A stretch of 64,000 nucleotides of DNA from Muribaculaceae bacterium (GTDB taxonomy: Bacteria > Bacteroidota > Bacteroidia > Bacteroidales > Muribaculaceae), in the NCBI GenBank assembly GCA_022510505.1, contig JAFLTL010000004.1, forward strand, positions 1 through 64,000, in the 5' to 3' direction. The notes beneath the pieces are model-generated. The model was not told where the DNA came from and searched no databases. It saw only the letters and a list, made by a program, of their open reading frames with translations. Below are positions 27,032 to 38,800 of the stretch, one piece after another. The stretch's first letter is position 1. Every line of letters starts with the position of its first letter. The position numbers were made by a program, and so were the translations under genes.

Positions 27032-29800
27032 ATGGAATATAATCACAGAGATATAGAGAAGCGTTGGCAAGAGTATTGGAAAAAAGAGAATACCTATAAG
27101 ACGGAAGTAGATAAACAGCGTCCGAAGTTTTATGTACTTGATATGTTTCCATATCCTTCAGGAGCAGGTTTACATGTGGGACATCCCCTTGGTTATATAG
27201 CGTCGGATATATATTCACGTTATAAGCGTCTTCAAGGTTTTAATGTTCTTCATCCGATGGGATATGATGCCTATGGTTTGCCAGCCGAACAATATGCCAT
27301 TCAAACGGGTCAGCATCCTGAGAAAACAACAAACACCAATATTGCAAGATATCGCGAACAGCTTGACAAGATAGGATTTTGTTATGACTGGAATAGAGAG
27401 GTAAAGACTTGTGATCCTGAATATTATAAATGGACACAATGGGCATTTGAAAAAATGTTCGAATCCTATTTTGACACTGAGTTGAATAAGGCTCAGCCAA
27501 TAGAAAAATTGATTAAGAATTTTGAGGAGAGCGGAACCGAAGGGCTGCATGCATGGTCATCTAAAGATTTAAAATTCACCGCATCAGAGTGGAAAGAGAT
27601 GAGTGACAAAGAGAAGAACGATGTTTTGATGAACTATCGCATAGCTTATCTCGGTAACACAATGGTCAATTGGTGTCCGGCATTAGGAACTGTACTTGCC
27701 AATGATGAGGTTAGCGAGGGTGTTTCACTGCGTGGTGGATATCCGGTTGAACAGAAATTAATGTATCAGTGGTGTTTACGTGTTTCGGCCTATGCGCAAA
27801 GGCTATTAGATGGGTTGGAAAACATTGACTGGACTGACTCACTGAAAGAAACCCAAAGAAACTGGATTGGAAGAAGTGAGGGCGCTGAAATGCGTTTTCC
27901 TGTGGTTGGGAAAGACTTAGATCTTGAAATTTTCACAACTAGGGCCGATACTATCATGGGGGTAACCTTCATGGTACTTGCTCCTGAGAGCAAATATGTG
28001 AAACTAGTAACCACTCCGGAACATAAGAAAGAAGTAGAAGAATATTTGGAATCAATCAAACATAAAACCGAAAGGGAACGAATGATTGAGAAGAAAGTAA
28101 CCGGAGTGTTTTCGGGTTCTTATGCCTTGAATCCTGTTAGCGGTGAAGAGATTCCAATATGGATAAGCGATTATGTTCTTGCAGGATATGGAACGGGTGC
28201 TATTATGGCAGTTCCGGCTCATGACAGTCGCGACTATGCTTTTGCAAAGAAATTTAATTTACCCATAATTCCGGTAATTGAGGGAGCCGATGTAAGTGAA
28301 GAAAGTTTTGATGCAAAAGATGGCAAAATGGCCAACAGTAAAGGAAAGGAGCTTGATCTGAATGGATTGGATGTGAAAGAGGCCATAGCAGCCACAAAAA
28401 AATTCATTGAAGAGAAAGGAATAGGTAAGGTTAAAGTAAACTATCGTTTGCGTGATGCTATTTTCAGTCGTCAGAGATATTGGGGAGAGCCTTTCCCAGT
28501 GTATTATGTAGATGGGATTCCTCATATTCTTCCTGAAGAAGATCTTCCTTTGCTATTGCCAGAAGTAGACAAATATCTGCCGACTGAAACGGGCGAACCT
28601 CCTCTGGGTCGAGCAAAGAATTGGACGACTCGTGAAGGTTATAAATTGGAGCTTTGCACGATGCCGGGTTTTGCAGGTTCCTCGGCCTACTATCTGCGGT
28701 ATATGGATCCAAGGAACAACAATGAACTGGTAGGAAAAGAGGCTAATGAATACTGGGAAAATGTAGACCTTTACATTGGCGGTACCGAACATGCGACAGG
28801 GCACTTGATTTATAGTCGTTTTTGGAATAAATTCCTGTATGATTTGGGGTTGATAGTAAAGGATGAGCCCTTTAAGAAGCTTATCAATCAGGGAATGATT
28901 CAGGGACGAAGCAATTTTGTTTATAGAATCAAGGATACAAATAAATTCGTATCGGCCGGATTGAAGGAAGACTATGATGTCACTCCCATACATGTGGATG
29001 TCAACATAGTTAACAACGATGTGTTGGATATCGAGGCATTTAGAAAATGGCGTCCTGAATATGAAACCGCCGAATTTATATTGGAGGATGGAAAATATGT
29101 TTGTGGATGGGCTGTTGAGAAGATGTCGAAATCGATGTTCAATGTGGTGAATCCCGACGATATCGTTGAGAAATATGGTGCTGACACTCTGCGACTCTAT
29201 GAGATGTTCTTAGGTCCATTAGAGCAGAGTAAACCTTGGGATACGAATGGCATCGATGGTGTGAACCGTTTTTTAAAGAAATTGTGGGGTCTTTACTGGA
29301 AGGGGGATGATTTCATTGTTGATGATTCAGAGCCGTCAAAAGAATCTCTCAAGTCACTGCATAAGCTGATTAAGAAGGTTACATCGGACATAGAGAATTT
29401 CTCATTCAACACATCGGTAGCAGCTTTCATGATTTGTGTCAACGAGTTGTCGCAGCAAAAATGTCATAGTAGGAGTATACTGGAACCATTATTGATTCTG
29501 CTGACACCCTTTGCGCCTCACATTTCTGAGGAGCTTTGGCATACATTAGGTAATGAATCGACGATTTGTGATGCCCAATGGCCCAAACACAATGAGGAAT
29601 ATCTCATAGAGAACATGAAGACTTATCCGGTTCAAATCAACGGAAAGGTAAGGTATAACATTGTTGCACCGACCGAAGCCGATGCTGACAAGGTTAAGGA
29701 AATTGCTCTTTCTCATGAACTTGCCGAAAAATGGCTGGAGGGTAAAGAGCCAAAGAAAATAATTGTTGTTCCGGGTAGAATTGTAAATATAGTCATTTGA
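27032..29800 (+). CDS. leuS: leucyl-tRNA synthetase
   Basis: A class I synthetase of 922 residues, normal length. It has the HIGH-type motif [10 protein letters not shown] (about residue 49), the CP1 editing domain with [18 protein letters not shown] and [19 protein letters not shown], and the KMSKS motif in [16 protein letters not shown] (about residue 702). An anticodon-binding helical domain and a C-terminal domain ([17 protein letters not shown]) follow. The stop is immediately followed by rdgB. Confidence 0.98.
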   Translation: MEYNHRDIEKRWQEYWKKENTYKTEVDKQRPKFYVLDMFPYPSGAGLHVGHPLGYIASDIYSRYKRLQGFNVLHPMGYDAYGLPAEQYAIQTGQHPEKTTNTNIARYREQLDKIGFCYDWNREVKTCDPEYYKWTQWAFEKMFESYFDTELNKAQPIEKLIKNFEESGTEGLHAWSSKDLKFTASEWKEMSDKEKNDVLMNYRIAYLGNTMVNWCPALGTVLANDEVSEGVSLRGGYPVEQKLMYQWCLRVSAYAQRLLDGLENIDWTDSLKETQRNWIGRSEGAEMRFPVVGKDLDLEIFTTRADTIMGVTFMVLAPESKYVKLVTTPEHKKEVEEYLESIKHKTERERMIEKKVTGVFSGSYALNPVSGEEIPIWISDYVLAGYGTGAIMAVPAHDSRDYAFAKKFNLPIIPVIEGADVSEESFDAKDGKMANSKGKELDLNGLDVKEAIAATKKFIEEKGIGKVKVNYRLRDAIFSRQRYWGEPFPVYYVDGIPHILPEEDLPLLLPEVDKYLPTETGEPPLGRAKNWTTREGYKLELCTMPGFAGSSAYYLRYMDPRNNNELVGKEANEYWENVDLYIGGTEHATGHLIYSRFWNKFLYDLGLIVKDEPFKKLINQGMIQGRSNFVYRIKDTNKFVSAGLKEDYDVTPIHVDVNIVNNDVLDIEAFRKWRPEYETAEFILEDGKYVCGWAVEKMSKSMFNVVNPDDIVEKYGADTLRLYEMFLGPLEQSKPWDTNGIDGVNRFLKKLWGLYWKGDDFIVDDSEPSKESLKSLHKLIKKVTSDIENFSFNTSVAAFMICVNELSQQKCHSRSILEPLLILLTPFAPHISEELWHTLGNESTICDAQWPKHNEEYLIENMKTYPVQINGKVRYNIVAPTEADADKVKEIALSHELAEKWLEGKEPKKIIVVPGRIVNIVI

Positions 29801-30388
29801 ATGAAACTTGTCTTCGCGACCAATAATACCCATAAACTTGAGGAAATTCGATCCATATTGGGTGACAGTGTGGAGATATTATCTCTCAAGGATATAGGAT
29901 GCCACGAAGACCTTTCGGAGGATAGCGAAACGTTGGAAGGAAACGCCCTTCAAAAGGCACGTCGTGTAAAGGAGCTCTACGGAGTGGATTGTTTTGCCGA
30001 TGACACAGGATTGGAGGTAACGGCACTCAATGGTGAACCAGGCGTTCGTTCGGCTCGTTATGCACCGGGAGATGGTCATGATTCGAAAGCCAACATGAGT
30101 TTGCTCCTTGAAAACATGAAAGGGAAGCAAGACCGTAGGGCACGTTTCAGGACTGTCATAGCTTTGTTAACCGGCGAAGAAGAGAATCTTGTAGAGGGAA
30201 TAGTAGAAGGTGAAATAACCGAAAATCCCGAAGGTCATGATGGATTCGGCTATGACCCGATATTCAAACCCACGGGTTATGAAAAGACCTTTGCCGAAAT
30301 GTCATCCGATGAAAAAAATGCGATTAGTCATCGTGGGCGCGCCACTCAGTCTCTAGTCAAACTTTTAAGAAACCGAAAATTTATATAA
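29801..30388 (+). CDS. rdgB: XTP/dITP diphosphatase (HAM1 family)
   Basis: Removes non-canonical purine nucleoside triphosphates (dITP, XTP) to keep them out of DNA and RNA. The 195-residue protein starts with the family motif [20 protein letters not shown]. It also has the catalytic [30 protein letters not shown], the substrate pocket [10 protein letters not shown] and the C-terminal [10 protein letters not shown]. Directly abuts leuS and overlaps yitT by one base. Confidence 0.97.
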   Translation: MKLVFATNNTHKLEEIRSILGDSVEILSLKDIGCHEDLSEDSETLEGNALQKARRVKELYGVDCFADDTGLEVTALNGEPGVRSARYAPGDGHDSKANMSLLLENMKGKQDRRARFRTVIALLTGEEENLVEGIVEGEITENPEGHDGFGYDPIFKPTGYEKTFAEMSSDEKNAISHRGRATQSLVKLLRNRKFI

Positions 30389-31341
30389 TGCATTTAGACA
30401 AGACCAAGATTTGGCTATCGGCCAAAGACTATATATTGATATCTCTGGGGATAGCGTTATACGCGTTTGGATTCAGTGCGTTCATTAACCCCGAGGAAGT
30501 TATGATGGGTGGAATGGCCGGTTTCGGTCAGTTGGTCTACTACATAACTTTGAAGCTATTTGGTTTCGGGATACCTATAGCTGTGACGATGTATGTGGGA
30601 AATTTGATTTTGCTGGCATGTGCATTGAAGACCGTAGGAAGGACTTTTGTAGTGAGAACCATCTTTGGAGCCACAGTAATATCTTTATTTATTGGAATCA
30701 TGCAGCCGTTTTTTCCGGAGCCGATCATTCAGCAGCAAACCTTCATGAACATAGTGATAGGAGCTATTTTGTGTGGCATTGGAATTGGCTTTGCTTTTGT
30801 TCATAATGGTAGTACGGGAGGCACCGATATAGTAGCGGCTATAGTATCGAAGAAAACAAATGTATCCGTAGGAAGAACGATGCAGATGTGTGACTTTTGT
30901 ATAGTTGGTTCATCGTTTTTGCTTTTCGGTGAAATAGACAAAGTTGTATTTGGTTTCGTTGTTTTGTTCATTGTGTCATTTGTAGCCGACCAGATGATAA
31001 CGACCAACCGCCAGGCGGTTCAATTCACGATATTTTCCAGTAAGTGGGAAGAGATAGCGACAGCGGTCAATAATCTGGCTCATAGAGGAGTTACCATAAT
31101 TGACGGTATGGGATGGTATACGAAGCATCCTGTAAAGATAATGCTGATAATGTGTCGCAAGATAGAATCGGTAACTATATTTCGAATAATAAAGAGCATC
31201 GATAATGATGCCTTCATAACTCAGGCAAACGTAAACGGCGTGTATGGGAGAGGTTTCGATGAGTTGAAACTTAAGATGAAGCCCCCAAAACATGACGAAG
31301 ACCCAGAAAATTCTAAAACTACAACAGGTATTGTACCATGA
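30388..31341 (+). CDS. YitT family membrane protein (DUF2179)
   Basis: A 317-residue inner-membrane protein with about six hydrophobic segments between residues 15 and 205, including [20 protein letters not shown] and [17 protein letters not shown]. It also has the [22 protein letters not shown] motif between membrane segments. A soluble C-terminal DUF2179 domain follows ([20 protein letters not shown] and [20 protein letters not shown]). YitT proteins are thought to be transporters, but the substrate is unknown. The gene is overlapped by metG by 4 bases. Confidence 0.88.
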   Translation: MHLDKTKIWLSAKDYILISLGIALYAFGFSAFINPEEVMMGGMAGFGQLVYYITLKLFGFGIPIAVTMYVGNLILLACALKTVGRTFVVRTIFGATVISLFIGIMQPFFPEPIIQQQTFMNIVIGAILCGIGIGFAFVHNGSTGGTDIVAAIVSKKTNVSVGRTMQMCDFCIVGSSFLLFGEIDKVVFGFVVLFIVSFVADQMITTNRQAVQFTIFSSKWEEIATAVNNLAHRGVTIIDGMGWYTKHPVKIMLIMCRKIESVTIFRIIKSIDNDAFITQANVNGVYGRGFDELKLKMKPPKHDEDPENSKTTTGIVP

Positions 31342-33383
31342 GCAATAATTACAAGAGAACATTAATAACGTCGGCTCTGCCCTATGCCAACGGACCGGTA
31401 CATATAGGTCACTTAGCAGGGGTTTACGTTCCAGCTGACATATATGCAAGATTTCTTCGCTTGCGCGGCGAAGATGTGGTATTTATCGGCGGGAGCGATG
31501 AACATGGGGTTCCCATAACGATCAAGGCCCGGGCAGAGGGTGTCACACCTCAGGACATCGTTGACCGTTACCATGGGATAATCAAGGACTCTTTTAAGGA
31601 GCTTGGAATTTCATTCGATATCTATTCGAGGACGACGTCGGATATTCATAGGGAAACGGCATCGGAATTTTTCAAAAAGCTATACGACGAAGGGAAATTC
31701 GTAGAGAAAACCTCGATGCAGCTTTATGATGCCGAGGCGAATCAATTTTTGGCCGACCGTTATGTCACCGGTGAATGTCCTCATTGTCATGCTGAAGGGG
31801 CATATGGCGACCAATGTGAAAAATGCGGTACGTCGTTGAATGCCACTGATTTGATAAATCCTCGCAGTGCGATAACCGGTAATGTACCAGTATTGAAAGA
31901 GACCCGTCACTGGTATCTTCCTTTAAACGATTATCAGGAATTCCTTGAAAAATGGATATTGGAAGATCACAAAGAGTGGCGGTCGAATGTCTATGGTCAA
32001 TGCAAATCATGGCTTGATCTTGGTCTTCAGCCGCGAGCTGTCAGCCGCGACTTGAACTGGGGGGTGCCGGTTCCTGTTGAAGGAGCTGAAGGGAAGGTCC
32101 TGTATGTGTGGTTTGATGCTCCGATAGGTTATATATCTAACACGAAGGAATTGCTTCCCGACAGTTGGGAAAAATACTGGAAAGACCCGGAATCGCGCAT
32201 AGTACATTTCATTGGAAAAGACAACATTGTTTTCCATTGCATAGTTTTCCCGGCGATGTTAAAAGCCTATGGTGATAATTACCAGTTGCCTGACAATGTT
32301 CCTTCGAATGAATTTTTGAATTTGGAAGGAGACAAGATTTCCACATCGCGGAATTGGGCAGTTTGGCTTCATGAATATCTTCGTGATCTGCCGGGAAAGC
32401 AGGATGTTCTGAGATATGTATTGACAGCCAACGCTCCGGAGACAAGGGATAATGATTTCACATGGAAGGATTTCCAGGCCCGTAACAATTCAGAGTTGGT
32501 TGCAATTCTGGGTAATTTTGTCAATAGGGCATTAGTTTTGACCCACAAATATTTCCAGGGGATAGTTCCTGCAGCTGGAGAAATGCAGCCTTCTGATTTA
32601 TCGGCAATAGCTGAAATTAGGGAGACCGTTGGGAAGATTACAGAAAATCTCGAGACCTTCCACTTCAGGGAGGCGCTCAAAGAGGCGATGAACATTGCCC
32701 GCATAGGGAATCGTTATTTGCAGGAAACCGAACCTTGGAAAGTAGCGAAAGAAGACTTAGGGCGAACAGCTACGATTCTGAATGTTTCAATTCAGATTTG
32801 TGCCAATATATGTGTGGCCTTCGAGCCTTTCATGCCATTTATGAGTGCCGGTTTAGCTGAGATGTTAGGGTTAACCGAGTTAAAGTGGTCGATGTTGGGT
32901 AAGTTTGATTTGATTTCCGAAGGAGCGAAAATCAAAGAGCCACATCTATTGTTTGAAAAGATTGAGGATGACGTAATAGAAGCTCAGGTAAACAAGCTTC
33001 TTAAAACGAAAGAGGAGAATCGTTTGAAGAGTTGGAAACCCGTTCCTCAGTCGCCCGATGTGGACTTTGACACTTTCATGAAAGCCGACTTGAGAGTTGG
33101 AACCGTATTGGAGTGTGAGCGGGTTCCGAAGGCAGATAAATTGTTGAGATTCCTTATAGACGACGGTATGGAGAAAAGAACCATACTGTCGGGCATAGCG
33201 AAATTTTATACCGAGCCGGAGAAATTGGTTGGGAAGCAAGTGTGTTTCATTGCCAACTTACCTCCTAAAAAACTTCGCGGAATCGAGAGTTGCGGAATGA
33301 TATTATCGGCTGAAAGTTCCGATGGGTCATTATCGTTGATAACACCAATGCATGAGGTAGCACCCGGATCTCAAATAAAGTAA
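31338..33383 (+). CDS. metG: methionyl-tRNA synthetase
   Basis: A class I synthetase of 681 residues: [18 protein letters not shown] with the HIGH motif (about residue 22), a Cys4 zinc knuckle ([18 protein letters not shown], about 149), and a KISTS signature in [18 protein letters not shown] (about 335), the form typical of this clade. It has an all-helical anticodon domain and a fused C-terminal tRNA-binding OB domain ([20 protein letters not shown] onward), which aids dimerisation and tRNA capture. The start overlaps yitT. Confidence 0.98.
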   Translation: MSNNYKRTLITSALPYANGPVHIGHLAGVYVPADIYARFLRLRGEDVVFIGGSDEHGVPITIKARAEGVTPQDIVDRYHGIIKDSFKELGISFDIYSRTTSDIHRETASEFFKKLYDEGKFVEKTSMQLYDAEANQFLADRYVTGECPHCHAEGAYGDQCEKCGTSLNATDLINPRSAITGNVPVLKETRHWYLPLNDYQEFLEKWILEDHKEWRSNVYGQCKSWLDLGLQPRAVSRDLNWGVPVPVEGAEGKVLYVWFDAPIGYISNTKELLPDSWEKYWKDPESRIVHFIGKDNIVFHCIVFPAMLKAYGDNYQLPDNVPSNEFLNLEGDKISTSRNWAVWLHEYLRDLPGKQDVLRYVLTANAPETRDNDFTWKDFQARNNSELVAILGNFVNRALVLTHKYFQGIVPAAGEMQPSDLSAIAEIRETVGKITENLETFHFREALKEAMNIARIGNRYLQETEPWKVAKEDLGRTATILNVSIQICANICVAFEPFMPFMSAGLAEMLGLTELKWSMLGKFDLISEGAKIKEPHLLFEKIEDDVIEAQVNKLLKTKEENRLKSWKPVPQSPDVDFDTFMKADLRVGTVLECERVPKADKLLRFLIDDGMEKRTILSGIAKFYTEPEKLVGKQVCFIANLPPKKLRGIESCGMILSAESSDGSLSLITPMHEVAPGSQIK

Positions 33384-33396
33384 AACGAAAGAGAAA

Positions 33397-34443
33397 GTGT
33401 CGCGCATACTGATAATCTACACCGGCGGAACGATAGGGATGATTGAGGATCCCGTTACGCATAAGTTGATGCCCTTCGACTTTGATCATTTGATAGATAA
33501 CGTTCCAAAAATCAAGATGTTGAACTATGAGATTGATCATGTTCAGTTTGATCGTCCCATAGACTCGTCGAATATGGATCCTTCGCGCTGGGCCGAGATA
33601 GCGAATATGATTCAGCGTGGTTATGCATCTTATGACGGTTTTGTAGTGTTGCATGGTACCGACACGATGGCTTACACAGCATCGGCTCTTTCTTTCATGC
33701 TTGACAATTTGGATAAGCCTGTTATAATCACCGGTTCCCAGCTACCGATAGGCGAAGTTAGAACGGATGGTGAAGAGAATCTGATAACTGCTTTGCAGAT
33801 TGCGGCTCAGAAGCGTCAGGACTGTGCTCCGGGAGTTGGTTCGGGTTCAATGGTAACAGAGGTGGCCATATTGTTTGAGAATTACTTGTGGCGAGGCAAT
33901 CGTGCAACTAAACTGAGTGCTGATAATTTCAATGCTTTCCGTAGTCCGAATTATCCACGGTTGGCCAGCATAGGTTTGGGCATAGAGTACAACGAAGATG
34001 CTTTGTGGCGCACACCTTCTCGCAGGCCGTTGAACGTTAGAACGGCGATGGACAATGGAGTGTCGGTTGTTACGATATTTCCGGGAATGACAGCCGAGAA
34101 TCTGCGTCATCAGTTAATGATACCGGGTCTGAAAGGTGCTGTATTGCGAACCTATGGAGCCGGAAACGCTCCGACCGGTGCATGGTTTGTTGATAGTTTG
34201 AAAGAAGCTATAGACAGGGGAATCACCCTTGTTAATGTAACCCAGTGTATCTCGGGTAGTGTTTCAAATCCACGTTATGATGCGGGTGTTCCATTAATGG
34301 AATTGGGTGTTTTGCCAGGCCATGACATAACAGTTGAGGCCGCTTTGACAAAAATGATGTTTTTATTTGGCCTCGGAATTTCAACCGAAGAGGTCCGTTA
34401 TTATTTATCCCACCCTTTGTGTGGTGAAATGACAATGAAATGA
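33397..34443 (+). CDS. ansA: type I L-asparaginase
   Basis: Hydrolyses asparagine to aspartate and ammonia in the cytosol. The 348-residue protein begins at a GTG codon, with no ATG nearby. It shows the first catalytic Thr in IYTGGTIGMIED (about residue 11), the second catalytic set in VVLHGTDTMAYTASAL (about 86), IITGSQLPIGEVRTDGEEN and the C-terminal RTYGAGNAP. There is no signal peptide, consistent with type I. The stop overlaps the pdxA ATG by 4 bases. Confidence 0.93.
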   Translation: MSRILIIYTGGTIGMIEDPVTHKLMPFDFDHLIDNVPKIKMLNYEIDHVQFDRPIDSSNMDPSRWAEIANMIQRGYASYDGFVVLHGTDTMAYTASALSFMLDNLDKPVIITGSQLPIGEVRTDGEENLITALQIAAQKRQDCAPGVGSGSMVTEVAILFENYLWRGNRATKLSADNFNAFRSPNYPRLASIGLGIEYNEDALWRTPSRRPLNVRTAMDNGVSVVTIFPGMTAENLRHQLMIPGLKGAVLRTYGAGNAPTGAWFVDSLKEAIDRGITLVNVTQCISGSVSNPRYDAGVPLMELGVLPGHDITVEAALTKMMFLFGLGISTEEVRYYLSHPLCGEMTMK

Positions 34444-35498
34444 AAGTAGGAATCACTCATGGCGACTTGAATGGCGTCAATTACGAACTCTTGTTAAAGA
34501 TTTTTGAGGATAACTCCTTGACCGAACTATGCACGCCGGTTATCTATGGTTCGCCTCGTGTTGCAGCTTGGTATAAGAAGACTTTGGACTTGCCGGGTTT
34601 TCAATGCAATGTGATAGAATCGGCCGATAATATTCGTCAAAAGGAGATAAACATGATAAATGTTCTGGGAGTTACAGAACCCGAAATAACTCCGGGTTTA
34701 TCATCGGAAGAGGCTGGCAGATCGGCAAAGATAGCATTACAACGAGCTGTTGCCGATTTACGTGCCGGCAAGATCGATGTTATAGTAACATCACCCATTA
34801 ACAAAAACAATATACAGTCGGAAGACTTCAGCTATCCGGGTCACACAGAGTTTTTGGAGGCTGAATTTGGCGATGAAGAAAATAAGTCGCTGATGATCAT
34901 GGTATCCGACCGTTTAAAGGTTGCTCTGGTCACGACGCATTTACCCTTGAAAGAAGTTGCAGGGAATATTAATGAGGATGTGATATTAGAGAAGCTGAGA
35001 ATTTTCAACCGTTCGTTAGCTCTTGACTTTTCTCTTCCTCACCCCAAGATAGCTGTGTTGTCACTGAATCCCCATTCGGGCGACAATGGACTTTTGGGCG
35101 ATGAGGAGAAGAATATTATCGAGCCGGCTCTTGAAAAGGCGCGTGAGGAGGGTATATTTGCCTATGGTCCGTATTCGGCCGACGGATTCTTTGGTTCGGC
35201 GAATTATTTGAAGTTTGACGGAGTTTTGGCAATGTATCATGATCAGGGTCTGATACCGTTCAAGACCATTGCAATGGAAAAAGGGGTTAATTTCACAGCG
35301 GGTTTGCCGATAGTGAGGACCTCACCCGACCATGGAACGGGTTATGACATAGCAGGAAAGAACCAGGCGACAGTCGGGTCATTACGTGAAGCTATTTACT
35401 GGGCGATAGATATATATCGAAACCGTAAGAGGAATTTGGAGGCGAAGTCGAATCCATTGAAGAAATATTATAATCCGGTTCCGAAGAACCGAGAATAA
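34440..35498 (+). CDS. pdxA: 4-hydroxythreonine-4-phosphate dehydrogenase
   Basis: PdxA oxidises 4-phosphohydroxythreonine to supply the aminopropanone substrate of PdxJ (gene at 7 kb), so both final vitamin B6 ring-forming steps are in this window. Of 352 residues, the visible motifs are VGITHGDLNGVNYELLLK, VTSPINKNNI, SYPGHTEFLEAEFG with a metal-binding His, SLNPHSGDNGLLGDEE with the second His, and MYHDQGLIPFKTI plus RTSPDHGTGYDIAG with the third. It is the last gene of the nadA-to-pdxA run. Confidence 0.96.
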   Translation: MKVGITHGDLNGVNYELLLKIFEDNSLTELCTPVIYGSPRVAAWYKKTLDLPGFQCNVIESADNIRQKEINMINVLGVTEPEITPGLSSEEAGRSAKIALQRAVADLRAGKIDVIVTSPINKNNIQSEDFSYPGHTEFLEAEFGDEENKSLMIMVSDRLKVALVTTHLPLKEVAGNINEDVILEKLRIFNRSLALDFSLPHPKIAVLSLNPHSGDNGLLGDEEKNIIEPALEKAREEGIFAYGPYSADGFFGSANYLKFDGVLAMYHDQGLIPFKTIAMEKGVNFTAGLPIVRTSPDHGTGYDIAGKNQATVGSLREAIYWAIDIYRNRKRNLEAKSNPLKKYYNPVPKNRE

Positions 35499-35501
35499 AC
35501 A

Positions 35502-35630
35502 AAATGAGCGGCCTCACGGTCGCTCAAGTCGTCATTTAACCAATCATTATCACATTTCTTGCAATGGAAAAAGTTTCTTGCTTTTGATATTATAACAACG
35601 GTGTTACAAAAATAGTTCAAACAAATATCA
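35502..35630 (+). repeat. dispersed intergenic repeat, copy 2
   Basis: A near-identical copy of the element at 23184-23310, placed 4 bases after the pdxA stop. The GAGCGGCC-TCAC-GGTCGCTC hairpin and the following 50 bases are almost unchanged. One extra T (GTCATTTAACC) closes the short reading frame seen in copy 1 after 11 codons. Divergence rises toward the 3' end. Confidence 0.85.
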
Positions 35631-35695
35631 AAAAATTTCACAAAAAAATCGATTTAAGATATAATTTACTGATTAGAAACAGTATATAAAAATAA

Positions 35696-35731
35696 AGAGA
35701 GAATGCTTTTTTTAGCATCCCTCTTTTCTTT
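35696..35731 (+). terminator. terminator of the nadA-pdxA run
   Basis: AGAGAGAATGCT and AGCATCCCTCT form an imperfect hairpin around a T-rich loop, followed by TTTTCTTTT. It lies about 200 bases after the pdxA stop, downstream of the dispersed repeat. Apart from the repeat, this hairpin and the -7 box at 35836, the gap 35499-35887 shows nothing else. Confidence 0.6.
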
Positions 35732-35835
35732 TGGAGGCAGCAAATTTATTTTGCGTGTCAGATAAGTTGATATGTTAATAATTTAGAGGTGGAAAATCCT
35801 GTTGGTGTAGATTTGTTATAAAGGATATAAATGTC

Positions 35836-35843
35836 TATCTTTG
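35836..35843 (+). promoter_or_regulatory. -7 box of the surface-protein gene
   Basis: TATCTTTG fits TAnnTTTG and lies 45 bases before the ATG at 35888. It overlaps the first codons of the longer frame that opens at 35831, so that frame's start is unlikely. Confidence 0.55.
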
Positions 35844-35887
35844 AGGAAATAAACATTCCAATCACGTTTCATTTTAATATAATGACC

Positions 35888-38800
35888 ATGAAAAACTCAT
35901 TCATTACGCTTCGAAGCGTACTTCTAATTCTCTCACTGTCATTAACTTCGCTATCTGCACAATCTCAAACTAAAATTGGAGATTTGTATTTTACGATGTC
36001 GGGCAGTGATGCAAACGTTGTTCCACCATCTTCATCTAATGTTTATTCCGGAGATGCAGATGGTAATATTTTTATTCCGTCAGTTATTAAATATGGCGGG
36101 AAAGATTATACTGTTACAAAAATAGAAAATGGAGCTTTCCAAAATTCTACGGCCAAACATATCTATTTGCCATCAACAATTAAAACTATCGGGCAAAGTT
36201 TGTTTGCAAACAGTTCTATAGAGGAATTGATTTTAGGAGATAATATAGCAATGGACAATTCCTATTCTTTGGCTCAAGATTGTATAGATTTAAAGTCGGC
36301 ATATTTGCCATCCTCTATAGAAGAAATAAAATCTAGTACTTTTCAAGGTTGTACATCTCTCGAATCCTTCGCATTTCCTACTGAAATAAATACTATCGGA
36401 CAGAATGCATTTGATGGTAGCTCACTTAAAAATGGGTTATTTTTAAATGATAGAATCCAAGATATCCAATCACAAGCATTCCTAGGTGTTAAATTGGAAG
36501 AATTTTGGTTTCCTGCTCAAATTATTGGAGGAGGTTTTTATTTAAATATCTTAAGTAATAGAAGTTTTTATAATTCATCTATTAAAAAAATTATAACAGG
36601 AGTAAAATTTCCATTAGAAACAGAAGGTTCAGGATCTTCTAAAAAGACATATTCATTTTATGGAATAAATATAAAACAAATAATATGCGCATATCAACCT
36701 ACCAACTCTACTTCTACCGATAATTTATACTTTGGATCAGATAATTTAACGGTTTATGCGCCAAATGATGACATTGCAAAGTATTACAAAAGAACTGATT
36801 CTACTATTGAAGAGGTAAAATCCAATAATTACAATAATGCAGATAAAATTATTACTGACGCTATAATATTAGGTGCGATACCTTCTCAATATTTTGGAGA
36901 GGGTTCTGTTGATATTAATGATTTTAATAAATATGATCCAAAAACAGATGATGATTTTTATATAACAAGTAAATCAGATTATGAGGAATTAACTTATGAA
37001 ATTGATGATCCAAGTATTGCAACAATAAATGGGACTATCGTGGTTTTTCATAAGGCTGGGGTCGTGACTATCACGGCTTCGAGCAAGGATGGCAGAGAGA
37101 TAGCAAATCCGGTTAGGAAACTTTGCATTATGCCTAATACGGTGACTGTAAAGTTGGTGAACGAAAATGGAGGTGATGAAGGGACTTCGCCCAAAGCAAA
37201 ATTTGAATATAGCTGCGGATGGGCCGATTCAAATAATAAAGGATGGTCTACGGATTATATTGAAAGTTTATTAACGGTTTCACCCGGAATTAAAAACATT
37301 CAGATTGGTTCTGGAGAGGACGAAATCGGGAGTGTGCCTTATGGTGCCCAAAGTGACTGCTTTGTGTTCATCTATGACTCATCTACCACTAAATTTGAAG
37401 AGATTAATCCTGGAGTTATTCCCGGTACAGGCGGCGGAACTGTGGAACCTGCCAAAACTAATGTGACAGTTACAATCGAAAACGCAACAATTCAATATAA
37501 GGATGAAATCCCCTCTCCCACTTATACATTGCCCGCAGACTTTACTGAAGGGAGTGAGGAAATAAAAGCTGCTCTTGAAGGAAAATTGGAATGGAATGTT
37601 ACTGGAACAGCCAGCCCTGGAACCTATCATTTTAAAGCAGTTGAAGAAACAATTACGTCAGATAATTATAACATCACAGTTAATGGCATTAATGCTAAAC
37701 TTACAATTGAAAAGCTGCTGGTTACTGTAACAGTCGTGTCGAAGATCATTAATGATACCGATGAAGTGCCAACTCCAGAGGTGACCTATTCTGTTGAACT
37801 GTCGGAACCGGAGCAAACAGAAATCACAACCGGGTATGGTGAAAAACTTCAATGGGAAGTACCTTTAAATGGTGTTAAGCTGACAGCTGGAACATATAAA
37901 ATTGCAGAAATCGAACCATTTGAGACAACACACTTCGGGATCAAGACTGATATATCGAATGCCACGCTTACCGTCACTAAAACGACTGAAAGGATAACTA
38001 TTCCGGAAAATTTGCCCGATGTTCTGCAAGGATTAAAGTATGGAAGGGAATCAATTGAACTAAATCTGAAATCAAATGATGGTATTGCTGATGATGTTCC
38101 GGTTGAATACTATATTGACCAGGCTAATCCCGAGGGTTGCATCTCAATCAATGAAGATGGTACGTTGCTGTCAATTTCCCGTGCGGGAAAAGCCCTCTTA
38201 CAAGTGCGCTCAAATTCCGATGACTATGAGATTGAAGATGAAGGACGAACCATAACCGTGGACAAATATGACGTTGAGGTCGTGGTGAACGGAGTCGAGA
38301 TCACAGACGATGTCCAACAGGTTCCTGATGTTACTTTCAGTTATAATGATCTTCCGTTTGAGACAGATAAAGAGGCAATAGAAACTGCTCTGAAAAATAT
38401 TCTAAAATGGAATTATGAAAAAGGAGAAAACAGAGTGATTAAAGACGGCGAATATGGATTGGCAGAATACACCAAACCAGTTATGGACAATTACAATATC
38501 ACAATCAATGCAGATAATGCAAAATTGAAAGTTAATAGAGCAATAGATCGCTTGATTTTGAAACTTGAAAGTGAGAGGAAGTCTTTCAATGTGTCATTCT
38601 CCGTTAACGCGGTGACAAAATTTAAATATAATGAAGAAAAGGTTCCAGATATTGGAAAAAAAATAAATATAGTTGGTTACGACACTAATGCTTCATTCTA
38701 TGTTGATTATCCTGAAAATATAAACCAAATTGTAATAGAGGATGATTACACTAATAGTGTTGAATTATATGGAAATTTGACGAATCTGGAAGTTCTTGAC

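Noticed and set aside
26071..35498. Riboswitch or T-box leaders before leuS and metG
   Set aside because: Gaps in the run are 0-13 bases or overlaps, so there is no room. The 195-base nadA leader showed no recognisable riboswitch motif.
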